Source: Acidovorax sp. (GTDB lineage: Bacteria > Pseudomonadota > Gammaproteobacteria > Burkholderiales > Burkholderiaceae_C). Taken from it: a DNA stretch of 64,000 nt. The stretch spans positions 62,001 to 126,000 of the forward strand of contig NZ_JAJTBB010000047.1 in the NCBI RefSeq assembly GCF_021287135.1, written 5' to 3'. This document shows, in pieces, positions 41,287 through 49,165 of this stretch. Position 1 is the first letter of the stretch, and each line of letters opens with the position of its first letter. The notes below the pieces were generated by a model that saw only the letters and a list, made by a program, of their open reading frames with translations, was not told the origin of the DNA and searched no databases. A program made the position numbers and the translations under genes.

Positions 41287-41577
41287 TTACATGCTGAATT
41301 CGCCCGAAGGGATCTTGCCGGTGCGCAGGGCTTCGGCAGCCTGGGCGCGCACAGCAGCGCGGTCGGCCGTGCTCTTGTAGGTCACCACGCGGGAGCCTGC
41401 GGGCTCTTGGCTGCGGGTGGCAGCCACCGTAGCGGCTTCGGAAGCCACTTCAGCACGGGTGCGGTTGGTCTGGAACTGCGTGGCGAATTGCGAAGCGTCG
41501 GCTTCATCGGCCTGGGCACCGAAAGCGGTGAAAGCAGCCACGGCAGCAACGGAGAGGAAACGAGCGGTCTTGTTCAT
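41287..41577 (-). CDS. Small exported protein of unknown function (DUF4148-like)
   Basis: 96 residues with a clear signal peptide (MNKTARFLSVAAVAAFTAFGAQA). The mature protein is about 73 residues, Ala-rich and without Cys. TRAEVASEAATVAATRSQEP resembles the TRAEV-type motif of small DUF4148-like exported proteins common in Burkholderiales, sometimes mislabelled helicase in databases. The function is unknown and the assignment is from memory of similar proteins. The terminator at 41200-41235 ends its transcript. Confidence 0.75.
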   Translation of the reverse strand: MNKTARFLSVAAVAAFTAFGAQADEADASQFATQFQTNRTRAEVASEAATVAATRSQEPAGSRVVTYKSTADRAAVRAQAAEALRTGKIPSGEFSM

Positions 41578-41818
41578 GATGGATTCCTAGTTAAAAGCGT
41601 CTCAGAAAAGCCGGTGCAAAAACCATTCTTGAACCGGGTTCGGTGAGTCGCCTTGCGGGTTCGGCTCATCGATGGGATGAACTGTACGCCGCAGGTGTTC
41701 AGAGAAAAACCACTGGGTCGCAAACTGACTGTTCTGGTTTTGGAAATAATTGGCGATACCCGAACCGAGCCACCTTGCGCCACAACACCTATATTCCGCG
41801 GAGTTTTTGGCTTTTTGC

Positions 41819-43135
41819 ATGACCGATTTTTCTGCGACCGATAGCCGCGAGACTGCAGGCAATCCGCATTACCTGCGTGCCTTGACCGATATGGCAGACC
41901 GCCGCACGGTGGTGGCGGGGCGGGCCATTTACACCGACAACGGCATCAAGCTGGTCGAGCAGGGGGCCCGCATTGACAGCCGCCTGTACGACCGCCTGGT
42001 GCAGCACAAGCTGCGCGAACCCATTGACCGGCACCTGTCCGTCGAAGCCCCCGTCGATGTGCCGGCGCTGCTGGGGGCCGCCCAGGCAATGGTCGAGCAG
42101 AACGTGCTGCCCAACATGCTGGCCGAGGCGCTGGGGTCGGCAGCGCGGCTGTTGGCGCCGTTGCGCTCGCTGTCGTTGCATCCCTCACTGGCCTGCAAGC
42201 TCACCGTCATGCGTGAACAACGGCCCCGGCTGTTCGAGCACAGCCTGCAGATGATGACTGTGGCGGTGTTCCTGGGCATCAAGAGCGGCCTGGCAGAGCG
42301 GGAGCACCCCCCTCTGGCTGCGGCCGCCTTGCTGCATGACCTGGGTGTGCTGCACATGGACCCCGCATGGAGCGACCCTGACCACAAGGTGGTCGGCCCC
42401 CAGCGCAAGCATCTGGTGGCGCATCCCATCACCGCCATGCTCATGGTGCGCGGCACCGAAGCCTACCCTCGGACGGTGGAGATAGCCGTGCTGGAGCACC
42501 ATGAACGCATGGACGGCAGCGGCTACCCCCGAGGCCTCAAAGGTGCCGATATTTCTGCGTTCGGCCGCATCTTGTTGCTGGCAGAAGTGGTGGCTGCGTT
42601 TTATGAGAAGTACGACGACATGCCAGCGCAGCGCCTGTCGCTCATGCTTCGATTGAACCACCGCAAGTTTCCATCGGCCCTGGTTGCTCACATCCTGCCC
42701 TTGCTGCAGGAGGAGGTGGTGCGGGAGTCTGCCCTCATGCCGCTGGGCAACGATGCGCTGCAGCAGATGGGGTTGATCGCCGAGGCCTTTGAACGCTGGG
42801 ATCAGCTCAAGGTAAAGGCCATGGCGCCCTTGGAGCCCGGCGCGAAGCCCGTGCCAGGAAGCGCACTGGAGTTCCTTGAGACCCGCTTGCTGGGGTTGCA
42901 AAAAGCCCTGTTGGAAGCGGGCTCCCACCCGCAGCAGCAGGATGATTTTCTGGGGCCATTGCAAGGCGACGCAGTCGGCATGGCCGAGGTCGCGCTGGTA
43001 GGGCGCGAGGCGCTGTGGCAGCTGCGCAGTACGCTGAATGCGTGCTTTCGGCGCTGGCCCCAATTGGCAGAGCGTGCGACGCTGGCGGAAGCGGCTGTCG
43101 CAGACTGGTGTGATTGGGCCTCCGAGCGGCTTTAA
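41819..43135 (+). CDS. HD-GYP domain protein, probable cyclic-di-GMP phosphodiesterase
   Basis: 438 residues. An N-terminal region without recognised domain (about 1-130) is followed by an HD-GYP domain (about 145-290) with the metal pair HD in LLHDLGVLHMDP and the signature HHERMDGSGYPRGLKG. Both HD and GYP are intact, so it probably hydrolyses cyclic-di-GMP and affects motility or surface growth. The C-terminal 130 residues are unassigned. The start is uncertain: ATG 41819 is used, although its ribosome site is weak and the frame stays open to about 41750. Confidence 0.88.
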   Translation: MTDFSATDSRETAGNPHYLRALTDMADRRTVVAGRAIYTDNGIKLVEQGARIDSRLYDRLVQHKLREPIDRHLSVEAPVDVPALLGAAQAMVEQNVLPNMLAEALGSAARLLAPLRSLSLHPSLACKLTVMREQRPRLFEHSLQMMTVAVFLGIKSGLAEREHPPLAAAALLHDLGVLHMDPAWSDPDHKVVGPQRKHLVAHPITAMLMVRGTEAYPRTVEIAVLEHHERMDGSGYPRGLKGADISAFGRILLLAEVVAAFYEKYDDMPAQRLSLMLRLNHRKFPSALVAHILPLLQEEVVRESALMPLGNDALQQMGLIAEAFERWDQLKVKAMAPLEPGAKPVPGSALEFLETRLLGLQKALLEAGSHPQQQDDFLGPLQGDAVGMAEVALVGREALWQLRSTLNACFRRWPQLAERATLAEAAVADWCDWASERL

Positions 43136-43313
43136 AGCCCGTTTGACGATCCTCCCAGGGCGCGCAGCGGCTTTGGCGGGATGGTCCGAAAGCCACGGTG
43201 CTGGGCCGGGTGGGTTTCAGCGCGGCAATGCTCGTCCTCGCCCTCCCTTTCGCTGACGACGCAGGGGAAAGCTTCAGGGTTTTGTCCTGAACCGAGCGAC
43301 CTGAAAGGCAAAA

Positions 43314-43333
43314 TACTGGTTATATTTACAGTA
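43314..43333. promoter_or_regulatory. LexA (SOS) box upstream of imuA
   Basis: TACTGGTTATATTTACAGTA has the form CTG-N10-CAG with an AT-rich centre and matches the SOS consensus at most positions. It sits 29 bases before imuA, as expected for LexA repression of the mutagenesis cassette. Confidence 0.85.
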
Positions 43334-43361
43334 TTGTTTTTGCCTTGCTCTCTATTGCCGT

Positions 43362-44201
43362 ATGTCTGCCCCACGCCACTCCTTGCGGGTTGCCGTGTCT
43401 GCTCTGCCATCCACCGTACCGGGGGTGTGGCATGCGGACGAGCTGGGCACGGGCCAGGCGCACGTGCAGCCCACGGGGTTTGGCGTGCTGGATGCGCAGT
43501 TGCCCGGCGGCGGCTGGCCGGTGGGGGCGTTGAGCGAGGTGCTGCAGCCCCTGGCCGGCCTGCACGAATGGCAGTTGGTGTTGCCCGCGCTGGCTGCTGC
43601 CACGGCCCGCCGGACGGGGGCGGTGGTGGCGGTGGGGCCGCCGTGCGAGCCTTTTGGGCCGGCATTGCAGGCGCGGGGCATGCCGTGCGAGCGCTTGGGC
43701 GTGGTGCGGGCGGGCGGGGCGGCTGCGCTGTGGGCGGCGGAGCAAGCCCTGCGCTGCCGTGATGTGATGGCCGTGATGGCCTGGTTGCCCCAGGTCCAGC
43801 CGGCGGCCTTGCGCAGGCTTCAGTTGGCGGCGGCACAGCAACAGCAGTTGCTGTGGGTGTTCCGTCCGGCCGGTGCGGCGCTCCAGTCTTCGCCGGCCTC
43901 GCTGCGGCTGCAGGTGGCCGGGGCAGGGACGCCGGGAGGCGCTTTTGCGGCACCCCGCCTGCGGGTGCGCATCCTCAAGCGCCGCGGTCCTCCCTTGGTG
44001 GAGGAGCTGGATCTGCCGGGCTGCCCACCGGCCCTGGCCCAGGTGCTGGCAGCGCAGGCGGCACGCCGCCGGGCGATGCAGGCCGCAGCGGGGTCGGAAC
44101 AGACGGCGGTGGAACAGACGGCGGTGGAAGGGGCGGCTCCCCGGTCGCGTCCAGGAGGTGTGCATGCATTGGATCGCATTGCCGTTGCCGTGGGCCACTG
44201 A
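43362..44201 (+). CDS. imuA: Translesion synthesis-associated protein ImuA
   Basis: 279-residue RecA-related accessory protein of the ImuA-ImuB-DnaE2 mutasome. It has the N-terminal VQPTGFGVLDAQLPGGGWPVG block typical of proteobacterial ImuA. The strict RecA Walker A is not conserved, as in the family. A perfect 15-base tandem repeat (44097-44126) encodes EQTAV twice near the C-terminus. Its 3' end overlaps imuB by 38 bases. Controlled by the LexA box at 43314. Confidence 0.9.
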   Translation: MSAPRHSLRVAVSALPSTVPGVWHADELGTGQAHVQPTGFGVLDAQLPGGGWPVGALSEVLQPLAGLHEWQLVLPALAAATARRTGAVVAVGPPCEPFGPALQARGMPCERLGVVRAGGAAALWAAEQALRCRDVMAVMAWLPQVQPAALRRLQLAAAQQQQLLWVFRPAGAALQSSPASLRLQVAGAGTPGGAFAAPRLRVRILKRRGPPLVEELDLPGCPPALAQVLAAQAARRRAMQAAAGSEQTAVEQTAVEGAAPRSRPGGVHALDRIAVAVGH

Positions 44202-45693
44202 CGGGGCGCCGGGCGCCGCGCTGCCGCCACATGCCACGGGGCCTGGGGCTCCCAGCGCGGCCTGGGTGGACGCACGCCCCGAGGCAGCGGGGTGGTGGGC
44301 ACTGCGTTTCACCCCCCGCGTGGCGTTGGTGGACGGCGAGGCCGTGCTGCTGGAGGTCTCCTCCACCGAGCGCCTCTGGGGCGGGCGCGAGGCCTTGCTG
44401 GCACAGGTGCTGCAGGCGTGGGCGGTGGCTGCTGCTGCGGGGCGGGCAACACCGGCACCGGCCGATGGCAGGGCGGCACCTTTGCCCGGCGTGCCGGCCG
44501 AGCCGCCGGCCTGGGGCTGTGGTGGCACAGCCCCGCTGGCCCTGGCCCTGCTGCGGATGGCCCGGGCCGGCCAGCCGTTGCCCGGGCAAAGCCCAGGGGG
44601 CCTGCCCTTGCACACCCTGACGGCGCTGCGCCCCCATGTGGCCAGCCTGGAGCGCATGGGTTGCCGCACCTGGGGGGGCTTGCGGGCCCTGCCGCGGGCG
44701 GGTGTCTCGCGGCGGTTTGGGGCGGCGGTGTTGCGGGCGCTGGACCAGGCGCTGGGAGACGCCCCCGAGGCCCACGCCTGGCTGGAGCTGCCCGAGCAGT
44801 TTGTGCTGACGGGGGAGCTGCCGGCCTTGGCCGAATCGGCCGACGCGCTGCTCTGGGGCGCGGCGCGCGCCCTGACGCTCCTTCAAGGCTGGCTGCAGGC
44901 ACGCCAGCAAGGCGTGCTGGGGCTGGAGCTGGCCTGGCGCCACGATCTGCGGCGTGTGGACGGAGCGGCGGTTGCGCCCACACAGGCGCTGCAGGTGCGC
45001 ACGGCGCAGGCCACGCAGGACATGGCGCACTTGCGGCGCCTGCTGGCGGAAAACCTTGCGCGCACCCGGCTGGCCGCCCCCGCGAACCAGATCACGCTGC
45101 GGCTGCTGGAGGCCGCACCGCTGCCCCACCGCAGCGCCAGCCTGCTGCCCCCGGGCGATCGCTGGGGCGGGGAGGGCGACCCCGCCCCGGCCAGCGAAGC
45201 CCTGCACCAGCTGCTGGAGCGCCTTTCGGCCCGCCTGGGCGCCCACCAGGTGCAGGCGCCGGTGCTGCAGGCCGACCACCGGCCCGAGTGCATGCAGCAA
45301 TGGCGCCCCGCCGCCGAAGTGCTGGGCCGCCGCACAGGTGCAGGCCCCAGCGGCGCGCACGCGCCGGACGCGGTGCTGTGGCCCACCTGGCTGCTGCCCA
45401 CCCCCCGGCGCCTGGCCCTGCAAGGGCACCGCCCCTGCCACCATGGGCTGCTGCGCCTGCTGGCCGGGCCGCACCGGTTCGAGGCCGGGTGGTGGTCTTG
45501 TGCCGAGACGTCTGCCCCGGGCGATCCGCAGGCTCCCCAGCCCGGCCTGGCGCTGCGCGACTACTTCGTGGCGCACAACGATGTGGCCGGGCTGGTGTGG
45601 GTGTTCCGCGAGCGGCTCCCGCCCCACGCGGAGGGCGCAGAAGCGGCCCATCCACGGCTGCCGCGGTGGTTCCTGCACGGCCTTTTCGGGTGA
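44164..45693 (+). CDS. imuB: ImuB, catalytically inactive Y-family polymerase-like protein
   Basis: Mutasome hub of 509 residues that bridges DnaE2 and the beta clamp. The fold is Y-family (LVDGEAVLLEVSSTERLWGG; RMGCRTWGGLRALPRAGVSRRFG as thumb HhH split around GG), but the catalytic acidic pair of active DinB or UmuC is not visible, as is normal for ImuB. The start at ATG 44164 has a strong AGGAGGTG site at good spacing and lies inside imuA. It is followed after four bases by dnaE2. Confidence 0.9.
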   Translation: MHWIALPLPWATDGAPGAALPPHATGPGAPSAAWVDARPEAAGWWALRFTPRVALVDGEAVLLEVSSTERLWGGREALLAQVLQAWAVAAAAGRATPAPADGRAAPLPGVPAEPPAWGCGGTAPLALALLRMARAGQPLPGQSPGGLPLHTLTALRPHVASLERMGCRTWGGLRALPRAGVSRRFGAAVLRALDQALGDAPEAHAWLELPEQFVLTGELPALAESADALLWGAARALTLLQGWLQARQQGVLGLELAWRHDLRRVDGAAVAPTQALQVRTAQATQDMAHLRRLLAENLARTRLAAPANQITLRLLEAAPLPHRSASLLPPGDRWGGEGDPAPASEALHQLLERLSARLGAHQVQAPVLQADHRPECMQQWRPAAEVLGRRTGAGPSGAHAPDAVLWPTWLLPTPRRLALQGHRPCHHGLLRLLAGPHRFEAGWWSCAETSAPGDPQAPQPGLALRDYFVAHNDVAGLVWVFRERLPPHAEGAEAAHPRLPRWFLHGLFG

Positions 45694-45697
45694 TGCG

Positions 45698-48600
45698 ATG
45701 CCCACGGGTTCTGTGTCCGGTGCTTTTGCGCCCCGCCCACCCATCCTGCCCACCCCGCCCGGGCCCGCCGGCCTGCCGGGGTATGCGGAACTGCACTGCC
45801 TGTCGAACTTCAGCTTCCAGCGCGGCGCATCGCACCCTGCCGAACTGGTGGAGCGCGCGGCCGAGCTGGGTTACCACGCGCTGGCGCTGACCGACGAATG
45901 CTCCGTGGCCGGCGTCGTGCGCGCCCACGGGGCGGCCCAAAAGTGCGGCCTGCGCCTCATCGTGGGCAGTGAGTTCCTGTGGGGCGACCTGCGCCTGGTG
46001 GCCCTGGTGCGGGACGCCGAAGGCTGGGGCAACCTGTGCGAGTTCATCACCGCCGCCCGCGCCGCCGCGCCCAAGGGCGCGTACCGCGTGGATGCGGGCA
46101 GCCCCTGGCATTTGCTGCACGGCTGCGAGCTGCTGCTGGCCCCTTGCCGTGGAAGCTTTGATGCTTCTGATTTGATAGCTGTTCGCGCTTGCCTGGAAAG
46201 CGCTAGAGGCCATTTTGATGCAAATTTTGCGGGCCACCTCTGGCTGGCCGTGGAACTGCACCTGGGCCCGGACGACGGCCTGTGGCTGGCCACCCTGCAG
46301 CAGGCGGGCGCCGCCCTGGACCTGCCGCTGGTGGCTGCGGGCGACGTGCACATGCACAGCCGTTTGCGCAAGCCGGTGCAGGACGTGATCACGGCCGTGC
46401 GCCTGGGCTGCAGCGTGGCGGAATGCGGCTTTGCGCTGCAGCCCAATGCCGAGCGCCACCTGCGCCGCCGCGTGCGGCTGGCGGGCATCTACCCGGCGCC
46501 GTTGCTGGCGGCCACGCTCACGGTGGCGGGGCGCTGCACCTTCAGCCTCGATGAAATCAAGTACCAGTACCCGCTGGAGACCGTGCCGCCCGGCATGACG
46601 CCCGCGCAAGGGCTGGCCTGGCTGGTCGAGTCCAACGCCGCCGGGCTGTATCCCCAGGGCGTGCCCGAAAAGATCGCCGCGCAGATCCGCAAGGAGCTCG
46701 CGCTCATCTCGGACTGCGGCTACGAGATGTACTTCCTCACCGTGTACGACATCGTCAAGTTCGCGCGCAGCGTGGGCATCCTGTGCCAGGGGCGGGGCTC
46801 GGCGGCCAACTCGGTGGTTTGCTACGTGCTGGGCATCACGGCGGTGAACCCGCGGGAATCCCACCTGCTGTTCGAACGCTTCATCAGCAAGGAGCGCAGC
46901 GAGCCGCCCGACATCGACGTGGACTTTGAGCACGACCGGCGCGAAGAGGTCATCCAGTACATCTACGACAAATACGGCCGCGACCGCGCCGCCATTGCCG
47001 CCGTGGTCACCACCTACCGCACCCGCAGCGCCCTGCGCGACGTGGGCAAGGCCCTGGGCGTGGCGCCCGCGCTGGTGGACGCCTTTGCCAAGGACCACCA
47101 CTGGTTCGACACCGAGATCGCCACCGACCGGCTGCAGGAGCTGGCCCAGGCGGTGGGCGTGCCGCTGCACCACCACACGGCCCGGCTGTGGCTGGAGACG
47201 GCCGGCGACCTCATCGACTTTCCGCGCCACCTCAGCCAGCACGTGGGCGGCTTCGTGCTCACGCAGGGCAAGCTCACGCGGCTGGTGCCGGTGGAGCCCG
47301 CCAGCATGGCGGACCGCTCCGTCATCCAGTGGGACAAGGACGACCTGGACGACATGGGCCTGCTCAAGGTCGACGTGCTGGCCCTGGGCATGCTGAGCGC
47401 CCTGCGCCGCTGCCTGAACCTGCGCGCCGCCCTGCGCGGCGAGCGCTGGGGGCTCAAGGACATCCCGCGCGAAGACCCCGCCACCTACGACATGATCTGC
47501 GCCGCCGACACCGTGGGCGTGTTCCAGATCGAAAGCCGCGCGCAGATGAGCATGCTGCCGCGCCTCAGGCCGCGCGAGTTCTACGACCTGGTGGTGGAGG
47601 TGGCCATCGTGCGGCCCGGGCCCATCCAGGGCGGCATGGTGCATCCGTATTTGAAGGCGCGGGAGCGCCGGCGCCAGGGCCTGCCGCTGGCGCTGGAAAA
47701 GCCCGAGCTGGAAGAGGCGCTGGCGCGCACGCTGGGTGTTCCCATCTTCCAGGAGCAGGTGATGCAGATCGCCATGATCGCCGCCGGCTTCACGCCCGGC
47801 ATGGCGGACGACCTGCGCCGATCCATGGCTGCCTGGAAGCGCAAGGGCGGGGTGCACCGATTTGAAGAGCCTCTGAAAAGGGGCATGGAGGCCAACGGCT
47901 ACCCGGCCGATTTTGCCGACCGCATCTTCCAGCAGATGCTCGGCTTTGGCGAATACGGCTTTCCTGAAAGCCACGCCCACAGCTTTGCCCTGCTGGCCTA
48001 CGCCAGCAGCTGGCTCAAGTGCCACGAACCGGCGGCCTTCCTGGCTGCACTGCTCAACTCGCTGCCCATGGGCTTCTATACCGCGTCGCAGCTGGTGCAG
48101 GACGCGCGCCGCCACGGTGTGCGCGTGCTGCCCATCGACGTCACGGTGAGCGACATCGACTGCACGCTGGAGGGCGAACTGCAGCCGCTGCGCCCCCACA
48201 AGGGCCTGCCTGCGCCGCCCATGCCGCAGCCCGCCGTGCGCCTGGGCCTGCGCCTGGTCGCCAGCCTGCATGCCGATGCCGCCGAGCGGCTGGTGCAGGC
48301 GCGCAGCGCCGGTCCCGCCTTTGCCAGCACCGAAGACCTGGCCCTGCGCGCGCAGCTCTCCCTGCAGCATCTCCAAGCCCTGGCCGCGGCCGATGCGCTG
48401 GCCAGCCTGTCGGGCCACCGCCGCCAGCAGATGTGGGAGGCCGCCGCGCAGCACACCGCACCCGCCCTGTGGCGCGATGTGCCCGTGCACGAGGCCCCGC
48501 TGGCGCTGCCCGCCGCGCCCGAGGGCGAAGAGATCCTGTTCGACTACGCCGCCACCGGCCTCACGCTGCGCCGCCACCCGCTGGCGCTGCTGCGGCCGCG

Positions 48601-49018
48601 CCTGGACCGCTGGCGGCTGCAATCCGCGCTGCAACTGAACGCCGTGCCGCACGGCCGCCGGGTGCGCGCCTGCGGCATCGTCACCGTGCGCCAGCGCCCC
48701 GGCACGGCCAAGGGCACGATGTTCGTCACGCTGGAGGACGAGACCGGCCCCGTCAACGTGATCGTCTGGCCCTCCATGGTGGAGCGGTGGCGCAATGCGC
48801 TGCTGCGCTCGCAGCTGCTGGCGGTGGAGGGGCTGTGGCAGTGCAGCGTGCCTGAAGCCTCCGAGGCTTCCGACGCCGCCCCGGGCGGCAAGCCCGCGCC
48901 GCATTCGCGTGCGGCGCCGATGGTGGTGCGGCATCTGGTGGCCCAGCGCTTCAAGGACCTCACGCCGCTGCTCGGGCGCATGGCCCAGGCGCTGCAGGGC
49001 AGCCGGGATTTCCATTGA
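45698..49018 (+). CDS. dnaE2: Error-prone DNA polymerase III alpha subunit DnaE2
   Basis: 1106-residue SOS-induced polymerase that copies damaged DNA. The PHP domain starts at YAELHCLSNFSFQRGASHP (about 29-47). The polymerase active site carries PDIDVDFEHDRREEVIQY (about 404-421), and an OB fold lies near the C-terminus (about 985-1035, RACGIVTVRQRPGTAKG). Residues about 153-178 are encoded by a family A repeat inserted in frame within the PHP region, which appears as an extra loop absent from the usual protein. The ATG at 45698 is four bases after imuB. The reading frame is intact, so the protein is probably functional. Confidence 0.94.
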   Translation: MPTGSVSGAFAPRPPILPTPPGPAGLPGYAELHCLSNFSFQRGASHPAELVERAAELGYHALALTDECSVAGVVRAHGAAQKCGLRLIVGSEFLWGDLRLVALVRDAEGWGNLCEFITAARAAAPKGAYRVDAGSPWHLLHGCELLLAPCRGSFDASDLIAVRACLESARGHFDANFAGHLWLAVELHLGPDDGLWLATLQQAGAALDLPLVAAGDVHMHSRLRKPVQDVITAVRLGCSVAECGFALQPNAERHLRRRVRLAGIYPAPLLAATLTVAGRCTFSLDEIKYQYPLETVPPGMTPAQGLAWLVESNAAGLYPQGVPEKIAAQIRKELALISDCGYEMYFLTVYDIVKFARSVGILCQGRGSAANSVVCYVLGITAVNPRESHLLFERFISKERSEPPDIDVDFEHDRREEVIQYIYDKYGRDRAAIAAVVTTYRTRSALRDVGKALGVAPALVDAFAKDHHWFDTEIATDRLQELAQAVGVPLHHHTARLWLETAGDLIDFPRHLSQHVGGFVLTQGKLTRLVPVEPASMADRSVIQWDKDDLDDMGLLKVDVLALGMLSALRRCLNLRAALRGERWGLKDIPREDPATYDMICAADTVGVFQIESRAQMSMLPRLRPREFYDLVVEVAIVRPGPIQGGMVHPYLKARERRRQGLPLALEKPELEEALARTLGVPIFQEQVMQIAMIAAGFTPGMADDLRRSMAAWKRKGGVHRFEEPLKRGMEANGYPADFADRIFQQMLGFGEYGFPESHAHSFALLAYASSWLKCHEPAAFLAALLNSLPMGFYTASQLVQDARRHGVRVLPIDVTVSDIDCTLEGELQPLRPHKGLPAPPMPQPAVRLGLRLVASLHADAAERLVQARSAGPAFASTEDLALRAQLSLQHLQALAAADALASLSGHRRQQMWEAAAQHTAPALWRDVPVHEAPLALPAAPEGEEILFDYAATGLTLRRHPLALLRPRLDRWRLQSALQLNAVPHGRRVRACGIVTVRQRPGTAKGTMFVTLEDETGPVNVIVWPSMVERWRNALLRSQLLAVEGLWQCSVPEASEASDAAPGGKPAPHSRAAPMVVRHLVAQRFKDLTPLLGRMAQALQGSRDFH
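46155..46230 (+). repeat. Family A repeat inserted in frame in dnaE2
   Basis: TTTGATAGCTGTTCGCGCTTG then CCTGG then AAAGCGCTAGAGGCCATTTT and TGATGCAAATTTTG match family A closely. Base composition falls sharply relative to the flanking coding DNA. About 76 bases add about 25 residues without breaking the frame. Confidence 0.75.
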
Positions 49019-49095
49019 CACTCCAGCGCGCCCCCACCCGTTCGGGCCTGGTTCAGACGCGGTTCAGACCCTTTTGGCCGCTGGCGCATGTGGGG

Positions 49096-49123
49096 TAAGC
49101 GCAGGCAGCTATCAAAAATGTAG
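49096..49123. repeat. Family A repeat, partial, after dnaE2
   Basis: TAAGCGCAGGCAGCTATC followed by AAAAATGTAG matches the right half of family A. It lies in the 147-base gap between convergent dnaE2 and the AsmA-like gene. No other feature is seen there. Confidence 0.55.
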
Positions 49124-49165
49124 CGGTAAGCGGGGGCTCATCGGTAGGCGCCGCGTCAGGCCACC

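Noticed and set aside
44097-44126. Tandem 15-base repeat as a regulatory or CRISPR-like feature
   Set aside because: Only two units, inside imuA and in frame (EQTAV twice). It is a simple coding duplication.
45092-49021. Long minus-strand open frame opposite imuB/dnaE2
   Set aside because: Antisense shadow. The plus strand carries complete ImuB and DnaE2 motifs.
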